A DNA stretch of 52,200 nucleotides from Nocardia asiatica NBRC 100129 (GCF_000308415.1 NZ_BAFS01000294.1:1-52200), one strand, 5' to 3'; shown: positions 17,776 to 26,607, counted from the first letter of the stretch. Made by a program: numbers and translations. Notes: generated from the sequence alone by a model not told the origin.

Positions 17776-18957
17776 ATGGACCCCGTGCGCAATCCGTATG
17801 CCCCCGGCGCGGGACAGCGCCCACCCGAATTGGCCGGACGCGACAAACAACTCACGGCTTTCGACATCGTGCTCGAACGCGTCGCGCGCGGCCGGCCGGA
17901 ACGCAGCGTCGTACTCACCGGTCTGCGCGGTGTGGGGAAGACCGTGCTGCTCAACCAACTTCGCTCGGCCGCGATATCGCGCGGTTGGGGCACCGGCAAG
18001 ATCGAAGCGCGGCCGGACCAGGAACTGCGGCGCCCGCTCTCCTCGGCGCTGCACATGGCGGCGCGAGCGATCGCCACGTCGCACCGCAATCCGGAACGGG
18101 TGGACGATTTCCTCGGCATTCTCAAGGCTTTCGCGTTGCGGTCCGCCGCGGACAAGGGCATGCGAGAACGCTGGCAGCCCGGCATCGATGTCCCGGCGGT
18201 GAGCGGACGGGCCGATTCCGGCGACATCGAGATCGATCTGGTGGAACTGCTCATCGAGGCCGCGGCGCTGGCCGGCGACATCGGCGTCGGCATCGCGATC
18301 TTCATCGACGAAATGCAGGATCTCGGACCGGCGGACATCTCCGCGATCTGCGGCGCGTGCCACGAACTGAGCCAGGACGCGGCGCCGCTGATCGTGGTCG
18401 GCGCGGGTCTGCCCCATCTGCCCGCGGTGCTGTCCGCCTCGAAAAGCTACTCCGAGCGACTATTCAGCTACCACCGCATCGATCGGCTGGACCGGGAATC
18501 GGCGGACCAAGCGCTGATCGCTCCCGCCCAGCGGGAAGACGTGAAGTTCACCGACGACGCGCTGGACGCGCTGTATCGCAAGGCCGACGGCTACCCGTAT
18601 TTCGTCCAGGCGTACGGCAAGGCCACCTGGGATCAGGCGCCGGAGAGCCCGATCACGGCCGAGGACGTCGAAGTGGCCTCGCCCGCCGCCGAGGAGGAGT
18701 TGGCGGTCGGTTTCTTCGGCTCCCGTTACGAGCGGGCAACGCCGGCCGAACGGGAATACATGCGCGCCATGGCCGACCTGTCCGGCGACGACGGTCCGGT
18801 GGCGACCGCGGCCGTGGCCAACGAACTCGGTCGCAAACCCGCGTCCCTCTCACCCGCTCGCGACGGCCTGATCAAGAAAGGTCTGATCTATTCCGCCGAG
18901 CGCGGCACGATCGGATTCACCGTGCCGCACTTCGGCCGCTATCTGCGCTCGGTCTGA
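17776..18957 (+). CDS. AAA-type ATP-binding protein (ORC/Cdc6-like fold)
   Basis: A 393-residue P-loop ATPase from ATG 17776 (MDPVRNPYAPGAGQ). Walker A is GLRGVGKT at about residue 55, Walker B is IFIDEMQD at about residue 177, and a sensor-like IVVGAGLPHLP follows. A C-terminal winged-helix-like part contains FTDDALDALYRKADGYPYFVQ and AVANELGRKPASLSPARDGLIKKGLI. Similar single-gene ATPases are common in actinobacteria and have no assigned role; the layout resembles STAND/ORC-type regulators. No partner gene adjoins it. An earlier ATG at 17734 lacks a ribosome binding site. Confidence 0.8.
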   Translation: MDPVRNPYAPGAGQRPPELAGRDKQLTAFDIVLERVARGRPERSVVLTGLRGVGKTVLLNQLRSAAISRGWGTGKIEARPDQELRRPLSSALHMAARAIATSHRNPERVDDFLGILKAFALRSAADKGMRERWQPGIDVPAVSGRADSGDIEIDLVELLIEAAALAGDIGVGIAIFIDEMQDLGPADISAICGACHELSQDAAPLIVVGAGLPHLPAVLSASKSYSERLFSYHRIDRLDRESADQALIAPAQREDVKFTDDALDALYRKADGYPYFVQAYGKATWDQAPESPITAEDVEVASPAAEEELAVGFFGSRYERATPAEREYMRAMADLSGDDGPVATAAVANELGRKPASLSPARDGLIKKGLIYSAERGTIGFTVPHFGRYLRSV

Positions 18958-19078
18958 CCGCCGACCGCCCGAGCGGCGGGGGATTGCCCAGTATTCGCCT
19001 ATCTTCCATGATCAATAGAATTTCGTAGATATCTGTCGACCAGCAGGGCTACCGGTGGGTAACAAACCCTCCTACACT

Positions 19079-19102
19079 CGGATGTGATCCTGCTCACGTC
19101 CG
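19079..19102 (+). promoter_or_regulatory. CRP-like operator overlapping the leader of the acyl-CoA dehydrogenase gene
   Basis: TGTGA-TCCTGC-TCACG matches 9 of 10 consensus positions of the CRP site TGTGA-N6-TCACA, which mycobacterial Crp (Rv3676) also uses. The symmetry extends outward, CGGA on the left and TCCG on the right. It ends directly at the ribosome binding site, 12 bp before the ATG at 19115. Such a position would fit repression or a start site downstream of the operator. Confidence 0.55.
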
Positions 19103-19114
19103 AGGGAGGACATC

Positions 19115-21070
19115 ATGGCGACAGCCGCAAAAGTCGACGCCACCGAAGAACAGGCCCGCGCACTGGTCGAGGAGTCCCGCGAAACGAGCTGGGCCAAGCC
19201 CTCCTTCGCCAAGGAGATGTTCCTCGGCCGGTTCCGGCTCGACCTGATCCATCCCTTCCCGCAACCGGAAGCCGAGGACTCCGAGCGGACCGAGGCGTTC
19301 CTGGCCCGGCTGCGGACGCTGTGCGAATCCATGGACGGCTCGGTGATCGAAGCGGAGGGCCGGATCCCGGAGGAATACGTCAAGGGTCTGGCCGAACTCG
19401 GCTGCTTCGGCCTGAAGATCCCGCAATCCTATGGCGGTCAGGGTCTTTGCCAGCTCGGCTACAACCGTGCGCTGATGCTGGTCGGCTCGACGCACCCGAG
19501 CCTCGGCGTCCTGCTCTCGGCGCACCAGTCCATCGGCGTGCCCGAACCGCTCAAGCTGGCGGGCACCGAGGAGCAGAAGGCCGAGTTCCTGCCGCGCTGC
19601 GCGGCCGGAGCGGTCAGCGCGTTCCTGCTCACCGAGCCCGATGTCGGCTCCGACCCGGCCAGGATGGCCAGCACCGCGACCCCGACCGAAGACGGCGAAG
19701 CCTACGTGCTCAACGGCGTGAAGTTGTGGACGACCAACGGCGTGGTCGCCGAGCTGCTGGTGGTGATGGCCCGGGTGCCCAAGAGCGAGGGGCATCGCGG
19801 CGGCATCTCGGCGTTCGTGGTCGAGGCCGATTCCCCGGGCATCACGGTGGAACGCCGCAACTCCTTCATGGGCCTGCGCGGCATCGAGAACGGGCTGACC
19901 CGGATGCACGAGGTCCGGGTACCCAAGCGCAACCTGATCGGACGGGAGGGTGACGGCCTCAAGATCGCGCTCACCACGCTCAACGCGGGCAGGCTCGCCA
20001 TCCCCGCGCTGTGCACCGCCGCCGCCAAGTGGTCGTTGAAGATCGCGCGGGAGTGGAGCACGCAGCGCGTGCAGTGGGGCAGGCCGGTCGGCGAGCACGC
20101 CGCGGTCGGCCAGAAGATCGCGTTCATCGCGGCCACCACGTTCGCGCTGGAAGCGGCGCTCGACCTGTCGGCCACCATGGCCGACGAAGGACGCAACGAC
20201 ATCCGCATCGAAGCGGCGCTGGCCAAACTGTGGGCCAGCGAGATGAGTTGTCAGATCGCCGACGAACTCGTGCAGATCCGCGGCGGCCGCGGCTACGAGA
20301 CAGCGGCCTCGCTCGCCGCGCGGGGCGAGCGGGCCGTCCCCGCCGAGCAGCTGGTGCGCGACCTGCGAATCAACCGCATCTTCGAGGGCTCCAGCGAGAT
20401 CATGCGACTGCTGATCGCCCGGGAGATGGCCGACGCCCACATGGCGGCCGCGGGGGCGCTGGTCGACCGGAAGGCCGAGTTCAAGGACAAGGCGAAGGCG
20501 GCGGTCGGCGCGACGGGGTTCTACGCCAAATGGTTCCCGCAGCTGGCCGTCGGAGCGGGCACGGTGCCCGCGGCCTACACCGAATTCGGAGTACTGGCCA
20601 GGCACCTGCGGTTCGTCGAGCGCAGTGCGCGCAAGCAGGCGCGGTCGCTGATGTACGCGATGGGCCGCTGGCAGGCGGGTCTGGAATACCGCCAGAACTT
20701 CCTCGGCCGGATCGTCGACATCGGCGCCGAGTTGTTCGCCATGTCGGCGGCCTGCATGCGCGCCCAGTCGATGCGCGCCGCCGGCGCGCCGGAGAGCAAG
20801 GCGGCCGAGGAACTGGCCGACGCCTTCTGCAGGCAGTCGCGCCTGCGGGTGCGCAAGCTGTTCGACGCCTTGTGGGAGAACACCGACGACGACGACCGCA
20901 CGCTCACCCGAGGCGTGCTCGACGGCCGCTACGAGTGGCTGGAGGACGGCGTGCTCGATCCGAGCGAGGGCACCGGGCCGTGGATCGCGGAGTGGCAGAT
21001 GGGTCCGTCGACCGAGGAGAACCTTCTGCGCCCGTTCCTGCCCTCGACGCGAACCCGAGCGGAGGCGTGA
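19115..21070 (+). CDS. Acyl-CoA dehydrogenase (FadE family), long form
   Basis: A 651-residue flavoenzyme with GAGGGAGGA before ATG 19115. It catalyses the first beta-oxidation step, alpha,beta-dehydrogenation of acyl-CoA using FAD. It has an N-terminal helical domain, a middle domain with AFLLTEPDVGSDPARM and VLNGVKLWTTNG, and a C-terminal domain with QIRGGRGYETAASLAARGE and the catalytic-Glu motif FEGSSEIMRLL. About 200 extra residues after FEGSSEI make a further helical C-terminal region, as in very-long-chain dehydrogenases. The chain-length preference is unknown. It stands alone between the ATPase and hydrolase genes. Confidence 0.9.
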   Translation: MATAAKVDATEEQARALVEESRETSWAKPSFAKEMFLGRFRLDLIHPFPQPEAEDSERTEAFLARLRTLCESMDGSVIEAEGRIPEEYVKGLAELGCFGLKIPQSYGGQGLCQLGYNRALMLVGSTHPSLGVLLSAHQSIGVPEPLKLAGTEEQKAEFLPRCAAGAVSAFLLTEPDVGSDPARMASTATPTEDGEAYVLNGVKLWTTNGVVAELLVVMARVPKSEGHRGGISAFVVEADSPGITVERRNSFMGLRGIENGLTRMHEVRVPKRNLIGREGDGLKIALTTLNAGRLAIPALCTAAAKWSLKIAREWSTQRVQWGRPVGEHAAVGQKIAFIAATTFALEAALDLSATMADEGRNDIRIEAALAKLWASEMSCQIADELVQIRGGRGYETAASLAARGERAVPAEQLVRDLRINRIFEGSSEIMRLLIAREMADAHMAAAGALVDRKAEFKDKAKAAVGATGFYAKWFPQLAVGAGTVPAAYTEFGVLARHLRFVERSARKQARSLMYAMGRWQAGLEYRQNFLGRIVDIGAELFAMSAACMRAQSMRAAGAPESKAAEELADAFCRQSRLRVRKLFDALWENTDDDDRTLTRGVLDGRYEWLEDGVLDPSEGTGPWIAEWQMGPSTEENLLRPFLPSTRTRAEA

Positions 21071-21383
21071 GCAGCGCGGGGCGTCGACCGGCAATTTATT
21101 CGGCAGTATCGGATTTCCACTAGAAATCGGCATATTCGCCTCGCGCCCCCGCGCGGGGCGAAGCCTGCGCGGGTGGGGATCACCGTGATCTAAAGGAATC
21201 TACTGACTTGGCTATCGCTCTGTAGATTTTTCGGACGTGTGCGGCGCCGACCGCTGGATCGACCGGCAGCCTCAGTTGGACAACGTGTGCATAACGGCAG
21301 GTGTGGGCCGTTAACGAGATGGAAATCCAGCTCGACAACCGGGCAAGAAGCGCCTGCCTGGCGCCTCGCCCCAGGAGAGTGCC
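21071..21383. other. Intergenic region with possible terminator
   Basis: This 313-bp gap has no gene. CGCCCC-N5-GGGGCG at 21144-21160 may be the terminator of the acyl-CoA dehydrogenase transcript. The rest, with TCTGTAGATTTTTCGG near 21217-21235, should hold the promoter for the hydrolase gene. Confidence 0.4.
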
Positions 21384-22346
21384 ATGTCCACGCTCAGCGC
21401 CCGCCGCGCCGCCGATTACGACGGCCACCGCGTCACGGTGTCGACCGAGGACGGCGTTCCCCTCGCGGTCCGCGTCTTCGGCGCCGCGGAAGCTCCCGCG
21501 ACCGTCGTCTTCGTCCACGGCCACTGCCTGCACACCGAATCCTGGTCCTACCTGCGCGAGCACCTGCTGCGGCGGTGGGGAAGCGACACCAGGATGGTGT
21601 TCTACGACCACCGCGGCCACGGTGCGTCCGGGGTGGCGCATCCCTCGACCTACACCATCGAGCAACTCGGCCACGACCTGGACACCGTGCTGCGGACGGT
21701 CGCGCCGACCGGGCCGGTGATCCTGGTGGGCCACTCGATGGGCGCCATGGTGGTGCTCGTCTACGCCCGGCTCCATCCGGAGGCCGTCGGCGCCCGGATC
21801 GTGGGCGTCGGACTGCTCGCGGGCGCGGCCGGCGCGATCACCGAGGTCGGGCTCGCGCGCCTGCTCAACCGCCGGGCGGTGACCTCGTTGCAAGCGGCCG
21901 TCACCCGCGCTCCGCGGGCGATGCGGACCTCCCAGCGCCTGACCCGCCGAGTGCTCGCGCCGCTGCTGCGCGAGGCCGGCTCGGGCGCCAGGAAGATGAA
22001 CCCGCGGATGGCCGCACTGGCCACCGCGATGCTGAGCGACACGCCCCTGCTCACCATGGCCGGCTTCCTGCACTCGCTGATCACCTTCGACGAGACCGCG
22101 ACACTGCACCGCCTCGGCGCCATCCCCGCGCTGGTGCTGGCGGGCTCGGCGGACCTCATCGTGCCGTTCGCGCATTCGGTGGCGCTGGCCTCCCAGCTGG
22201 CCGGTTCCGAACTGGTGCGCCTGGAGGGCGCCGGACACAGCGTCATGCTCGAGCGGGCCGAAGAGGTCGCTCTGTCCATCGCGGCGCTCGTCGAACGCGC
22301 CTTCGCCATGGCACCCCCGCACACCGACTACATGGCCGCTGGCTGA
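21384..22346 (+). CDS. Alpha/beta hydrolase
   Basis: A 320-residue alpha/beta-hydrolase-fold protein with CAGGAGAG before ATG 21384. It has FVHGHCLHTESW (oxyanion region), YDHRGHGAS, the nucleophile elbow VGHSMGAMV, and a C-terminal VLAGSADLIVPF / GAGHSVMLE with the acid and catalytic His. A cap domain at about residues 140-230 is rich in Arg and Ala. No signal peptide is evident. The ester or amide substrate is unknown. Proteins of this shape are numerous in lipid-degrading actinomycetes. Confidence 0.88.
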   Translation: MSTLSARRAADYDGHRVTVSTEDGVPLAVRVFGAAEAPATVVFVHGHCLHTESWSYLREHLLRRWGSDTRMVFYDHRGHGASGVAHPSTYTIEQLGHDLDTVLRTVAPTGPVILVGHSMGAMVVLVYARLHPEAVGARIVGVGLLAGAAGAITEVGLARLLNRRAVTSLQAAVTRAPRAMRTSQRLTRRVLAPLLREAGSGARKMNPRMAALATAMLSDTPLLTMAGFLHSLITFDETATLHRLGAIPALVLAGSADLIVPFAHSVALASQLAGSELVRLEGAGHSVMLERAEEVALSIAALVERAFAMAPPHTDYMAAG

Positions 22347-22415
22347 TCTTCGGCAAATAAAGGGCAACTATCGGATTTCGGCCCCGCACGAGCCAGGAGC
22401 GGATTCTTTCGGTAC

Positions 22416-22448
22416 TGTGTTGTAGATCACGTTGTGTGGTGGGTCACA
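22416..22448 (+). promoter_or_regulatory. Two tandem CRP-like sites
   Basis: TGTGT-N6-TCACG (22416-22431) and TGTGT-N6-TCACA (22433-22448) stand 17 bp apart, centre to centre, upstream of the small gene at 22536. They match 8 and 9 of 10 consensus positions of TGTGA-N6-TCACA. Binding is not shown. Confidence 0.5.
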
Positions 22449-22535
22449 CGACTCGGTGTCGCGCGGTCCGAGGCAGAAGGGCACCGCGCGCCAAACGCCG
22501 AGTTCGCATGTCCGCCAAGGAATCAGGAGGTTTCG

Positions 22536-22823
22536 ATGACTCGCAGCGAATTCGCGGAACTACGCTACGCGGTCGGCCAGCTCCGGCAATCCATCGGCGT
22601 ACTGCGCACCCAGTTCGGCGACGCCAGCACGGTGCGCCGATTGGAGAACGATCTCGAGCGCCTCGTCATCGACGCCGACGAACTCGAGCAGTCTCCGCCG
22701 CCGGAGGTACGACGCCGCCCCCAGGACGTCATCTACGTGCCGGACAGCAAGTCCGATGAGGCGGCCTGGATGGGCGCGCAGGACGAGGGACTGGGCTTCC
22801 ACTCCCGGCCACGGACCAAGTAG
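22536..22823 (+). CDS. Small conserved-looking hypothetical protein
   Basis: A 95-residue soluble protein with a strong ribosome binding site (AGGAGG, 6 bases before ATG 22536). The first 55 residues form an amphipathic helix with repeated Leu/Val spacing (FAELRYAVGQLRQSIGVL, RRLENDLERLVIDADELEQ), which suggests a coiled coil. The tail is polar and acidic, containing VIYVPDSKSDEAAWMG. I recognise no family. Two CRP-like sites lie about 90-120 bp upstream and a hairpin terminator follows at 22830, so it appears to be a monocistronic unit. Confidence 0.75.
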   Translation: MTRSEFAELRYAVGQLRQSIGVLRTQFGDASTVRRLENDLERLVIDADELEQSPPPEVRRRPQDVIYVPDSKSDEAAWMGAQDEGLGFHSRPRTK

Positions 22824-22829
22824 CCCGGG

Positions 22830-22851
22830 TTGGGCGGCACCCGCCGCCCAA
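22830..22851 (+). terminator. Hairpin terminator after the small gene
   Basis: TTGGGCGG-N6-CCGCCCAA forms a perfect 8-bp stem starting 7 bp after the stop codon. No T-run follows, as is common for actinobacterial terminators. Confidence 0.6.
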
Positions 22852-23770
22852 TTCGGTGCGTCCCGGTCCGACCCCCGCCGGGTCGGCCGCACGCGCGATG
22901 AAGACCCGCGGGGCGACAGGCGCACCATGCGTGACGAGCCGCGCTACGGCGAACACTCGTGGCGACCAACTGCGGGCCACACCGAACGACGGCGCGGCCA
23001 GCCGCATACAACACCGAACACACTGGTCACGCCCCTCGCGTGACGAACACACCCGTGGTCACGAGCCCCGCTACGCCGACAAGCTGCGTTACGAGCACCG
23101 CGTGGCAACGAGCGCTCCACACCGCGACGAACGCGGCTCGCCCAACGAGCCATCCCGCCAGGGCTGACCGTGCGGCGACCGCCGACTTGCCCACCGCTCG
23201 GCGGCGCTCCGGCCGCGGCCGAGAACGACGAGTTCCAGACCTAAGCGTTCTCCGGTAGGCGGGCAACTCGGCGGCAAACCACGCGATATGCCATCGCGGC
23301 GACGCATGGAACCCGGCGGCGGAATCGCAACCGACGGCAATTCGACCGACCAGGAATGGCATCGACGCCGGGCCGAGACCCGCCGCCCGCACCGACGCTC
23401 TGGTGGACTCGCTCCGGACCGTGTGGACACCGGCCCACCTCGGCTGACAGCAGCGCGAAGCTCGCTTGGGTCCTGTCATCGAGCAGTGCCCCAACGCCGC
23501 GCCGCTCAAATGCCAGTCACTCGACGAGCCCATCCGGGCCGACCTCGAGCCGCGATCCTTCCCGGCCCCGGCACCACTCCAAACTCGTTCCGCTTCAAAC
23601 GAGTTCGAAAAGTCCGGTTGGCCCGCTGCCCGGCGTAAGCAATCATGCGGCGCACGCGATGTGGCGTAAATCATACGGTTGACGGCGGGGCGGGTTTGTC
23701 GAGACCCCGTCAGATCAATAGCGGACGTGTCGTATGGTGCTCAGCATCACATTCGATTGCGGAGGTAACG
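22852..23770. other. Long stretch without a supported gene
   Basis: About 920 bp in which every open frame has poor codon bias, no ribosome binding site and no recognisable domain. Two segments look like imperfect copies: one reads RDEPRYGEH (from 22930) and another HEPRYADKLRYEHR (from 23059), both preceded by a GTGACGA or similar. An 8-bp perfect inverted repeat, AACTCGTT-N8-AACGAGTT, lies at 23582-23605. The 3' end must contain the promoter of the sdh operon. It may be remnant coding DNA, a structured RNA, or simply decayed sequence. Confidence 0.4.
23582..23605. repeat. Perfect 8-bp inverted repeat upstream of sdh
   Basis: AACTCGTT-N8-AACGAGTT in low-coding sequence about 190 bp upstream of the sdh leader ORF. 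It could be an operator or a small hairpin. Confidence 0.45.
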
Positions 23771-23812
23771 ATGACCACCCGCACACAAGATCAGCGAGGC
23801 ATCCACCTGTGA
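23771..23812 (+). CDS. 13-codon leader peptide of the sdh operon
   Basis: ATG 23771 is preceded by GGAGGTAACG, the strongest ribosome binding site near the operon. The ORF encodes MTTRTQDQRGIHL and stops at TGA 23810-23812, which overlaps the GTG start of the membrane anchor at 23809 (GTGA). The anchor start itself has only a weak Shine-Dalgarno. This layout implies that ribosomes load on the leader and restart at the GTG. The peptide shows no run of a single amino acid typical of classical attenuators. A sequence error that hides a longer anchor N-terminus is the alternative. Confidence 0.5.
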   Translation: MTTRTQDQRGIHL

Positions 23813-24639
23813 GTGCCGCACCGACCGCCGCCCCCGAAGCGGGCACCGGCGTATTCAGCAGAACAAGGGCCCGAATCTCGGAACGCACATTGCGCACCGA
23901 CCGATGGTGGATCCCCCCACTCGTCACGGTGCTCGGCCTTGGCGCGTTCCTTGTCTACGGCTTGATCAGATCGTATGTGCGCACGGCATATTGGGTGCCG
24001 GACTACCACTACCTGACGCCCTTCTACTCGCCGTGCCTGAGCACCTCGTGCGTGCCGGGTTCGAGTCATTTCGGGACGCCCTTCGGCGAACTGCCCGCGA
24101 TTCTGCCCCTCGGCTTCGTGGTGCTGCCCTTCCTGCTCGGCTTCCGCCTGACCTGCTACTACTACCGCAAGGCCTACTACCGGTCGGTGTGGTTCTCGCC
24201 GCCCGCCTGCGCCGTCGCCGAGCCGCACGCGAAGTACACCGGCGAGACCAAGCTGCCGCTGATCATCCAGAACGCGCACCGCTACTTCTTCTATGTGGCC
24301 GTGATCGTCTCGGTGATCAACACCTACGACGCGATCGTCGCGTTCCACGGCAAATCCGGCGGCTTCGGTTTCGGCCTCGGCAATATCGTGCTGCTCGGCA
24401 ACGTGATCCTGCTGTGGGCGTACACGCTGTCCTGCCACTCGTGCAGGCATATCGCCGGCGGACGGTTGAAGAATTTCTCCGCGCACCCGGTGCGCTACTG
24501 GTTCTGGACTCAGGTCTCCAAGCTGAACACCCGGCACATGGCGCTGGCCTGGACCACCCTCGGCACGCTCGTGCTGACCGACTTCTACGTGATGTTGGTT
24601 GCCAGCAACACGATTTCGGACCTGCGGTTCATCGACTGA
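23809..24639 (+). CDS. Succinate dehydrogenase membrane anchor subunit (Sdh1 type)
   Basis: A 276-residue polytopic protein. It starts at GTG 23809 (SAAPTAAPEAGTG follows); the in-frame ATG at 23734 has no ribosome binding site. About five membrane helices are visible, including WWIPPLVTVLGLGAFLVYGL, ILPLGFVVLPFLLGF, YFFYVAVIVSVINTY and IVLLGNVILLWAYTL. Histidines (NAHRYFF, HSCRHIAGG, NTRHMALAW) are candidates for haem or quinone-site contacts. It matches the layout of mycobacterial Rv0249c, the anchor of the Sdh1 complex. It anchors SdhA and SdhB to the membrane and passes electrons to menaquinone. Confidence 0.88.
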   Translation: MSAAPTAAPEAGTGVFSRTRARISERTLRTDRWWIPPLVTVLGLGAFLVYGLIRSYVRTAYWVPDYHYLTPFYSPCLSTSCVPGSSHFGTPFGELPAILPLGFVVLPFLLGFRLTCYYYRKAYYRSVWFSPPACAVAEPHAKYTGETKLPLIIQNAHRYFFYVAVIVSVINTYDAIVAFHGKSGGFGFGLGNIVLLGNVILLWAYTLSCHSCRHIAGGRLKNFSAHPVRYWFWTQVSKLNTRHMALAWTTLGTLVLTDFYVMLVASNTISDLRFID

Positions 24640-24664
24640 CCGCCAAATCGAGGAGTTTCTCTGC

Positions 24665-26605
24665 ATGGCAGAAGTGGAACGGCACAAGTACGACGTCGTC
24701 GTGATCGGAGCGGGCGGCGCCGGGTTGCGGGCGGTCATCGAAGCCAGGGAACACGGCCTGTCCGTCGCCGTGGTGTGCAAATCGCTTTTCGGCAAAGCCC
24801 ACACCGTGATGGCCGAGGGAGGCTGCGCGGCGTCGATGGGCAACGCCAACGAGAAGGACAATTGGCAGGTTCATTTCCGCGACACGATGCGGGGCGGCAA
24901 GTTCCTCAACAACTGGCGCATGGCCGAATTGCATGCCCAGGAGGCGCCCGACCGGGTGTGGGAACTGGAGACCTACGGGGCCCTGTTCGACCGCACCGCG
25001 GACGGCCGCATCAGCCAGCGCAATTTCGGTGGTCACACCTACCCCCGGCTCGCGCACGTCGGTGACCGCACCGGCCTCGAGATCATCCGCACCATGCAGC
25101 AGAAGATCGTCTCGCTGCAGCAAGAGGATTTCGCCGAGACCGGTGACTACGAGAAGCGCATCAAGGTGTTCGCCGAGTGCACCATCACCGAGTTGCTCAA
25201 GGACGGCGACCGCATCTCCGGCGCGTTCGGCTACTGGCGTGAATCCGGTCGCTTCATCTTGTTCGAGACCCCCGCCGTGGTGCTGGCGACCGGTGGCATC
25301 GGCAAGTCCTACAAGGTGACCTCGAACTCCTGGGAGTACACCGGCGACGGGCACGCGCTGGCGCTGCGCGCGGGCGCGACGCTGATCAACATGGAGTTCC
25401 TGCAGTTCCACCCGACCGGCATGGTCTGGCCGCCGAGCGTGAAGGGCATCCTCGTCACCGAGGGCGTGCGCGGCGACGGCGGGGTGCTGAAGAACACCGA
25501 GGGCAAGCGGTTCATGTTCGACTACATTCCGCCGGTCTTCAAAGGGCAGTACGCCGAGACCGAGGAAGAGGCCGATCAATGGCTTCGGGACAACGACTCG
25601 GCGCGGCGCACGCCGGATCTGCTGCCGCGCGACGAGGTCGCCCGCGCGATCAACGAAGAGGTCAAGGCCGGGCGCGGCACCGAACACGGCGGCGTGTACT
25701 TGGACATCGCCTCCCGGATGCCGGCCGAGGAGATCGTCCGGCGGCTGCCCTCGATGCACCATCAGTTCAAAGAACTCGCGGACGTGGACATCACCAAGGA
25801 GCCGATGGAGGTCGGGCCCACCTGTCACTACGTGATGGGCGGGGTGGAGGTCGACCCGGACACGGGTGCGGCCACGGTGCCCGGTCTGTTCGCCGCGGGC
25901 GAGTGCAGCGGTGGCATGCACGGGTCGAATCGGCTCGGCGGTAACTCGCTGTCGGACCTGCTGGTGTTCGGCCGCCGGGCCGGCCTCGGCGCCGCCGCCT
26001 ATGTGGAACAGCTCGGCGAGCGGCCCTCGGTCTCGGAGGGCGATGTCACGAAGGCCGCGAAGGCCGCGGTAGCGCCGTTCGATCCGCCCAGCGACGGCAA
26101 GGGGGAGAACCCGTACACTTTGCACACCGATCTGCAGCAGACGATGAACGACCTGGTCGGCATCATCCGCAAGGAGCACGAGGTCCGCGAGGCGATCGAC
26201 AAGCTCGCGCAGCTGCGCGCCCGCTTCCGTCACGTGACGGTGGAGGGCCATCGCCAGTTCAATCCCGGCTGGCATCTCGCGCTCGATCTGCAGAACATGC
26301 TGCTGGTCAGCGAATGCGTGGCACACGCGGCGCTGTTGCGGACCGAGAGCCGCGGCGGGCACACCCGCGACGACCACCCGTCGATGGATCCGGATTGGCG
26401 GAACAAGCTGCTGGTCTGCGCGGTGGACCCGGGAACGGCCGGGGAGCCGATCCCCGACGTCACGGTGACGCGCAAGGAACAACAACCGATGCGATCGGAC
26501 CTGCTCGCCCTCTTCGATCTCGGCGAGCTCGAAAAGTACTACACCCCGGACGAACTCGCCGGGCACCCGGCCGCGGCCGGGCATTCGACGGAGCGAGAGG
26601 CGTAA
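24665..26605 (+). CDS. sdhA: Succinate dehydrogenase flavoprotein subunit
   Basis: A 646-residue protein, the same length as mycobacterial Rv0248c, with GAGGAGTTT before ATG 24665. It oxidises succinate to fumarate using covalently bound FAD. It has the dinucleotide-binding motif VVVIGAGGAGLRAVIEA, the FAD-linking His in KAHTVMAEGGCAASMGN, the substrate loop QFHPTGMVWPPS, GPTCHYVMGGVEVD, and GECSGGMHGSNRLGGNSLSD. All active-site motifs appear intact. It lies between the anchor and SdhB genes; the SdhB start is 2 bp after its stop. The enzyme faces the cytoplasm at the inner membrane and feeds the respiratory chain. Confidence 0.95.
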   Translation: MAEVERHKYDVVVIGAGGAGLRAVIEAREHGLSVAVVCKSLFGKAHTVMAEGGCAASMGNANEKDNWQVHFRDTMRGGKFLNNWRMAELHAQEAPDRVWELETYGALFDRTADGRISQRNFGGHTYPRLAHVGDRTGLEIIRTMQQKIVSLQQEDFAETGDYEKRIKVFAECTITELLKDGDRISGAFGYWRESGRFILFETPAVVLATGGIGKSYKVTSNSWEYTGDGHALALRAGATLINMEFLQFHPTGMVWPPSVKGILVTEGVRGDGGVLKNTEGKRFMFDYIPPVFKGQYAETEEEADQWLRDNDSARRTPDLLPRDEVARAINEEVKAGRGTEHGGVYLDIASRMPAEEIVRRLPSMHHQFKELADVDITKEPMEVGPTCHYVMGGVEVDPDTGAATVPGLFAAGECSGGMHGSNRLGGNSLSDLLVFGRRAGLGAAAYVEQLGERPSVSEGDVTKAAKAAVAPFDPPSDGKGENPYTLHTDLQQTMNDLVGIIRKEHEVREAIDKLAQLRARFRHVTVEGHRQFNPGWHLALDLQNMLLVSECVAHAALLRTESRGGHTRDDHPSMDPDWRNKLLVCAVDPGTAGEPIPDVTVTRKEQQPMRSDLLALFDLGELEKYYTPDELAGHPAAAGHSTEREA

Positions 26606-26607
26606 CG

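Noticed and set aside
23027..23674. 215-codon minus-strand frame in the gene-free stretch
   Set aside because: Cys/Arg/Trp-rich, without a ribosome binding site or similarity to any family I know.
23734..23808. Start of the Sdh anchor at ATG 23734
   Set aside because: No Shine-Dalgarno; its extra 25 residues read like non-coding DNA, and it would bypass the well-formed leader ORF.
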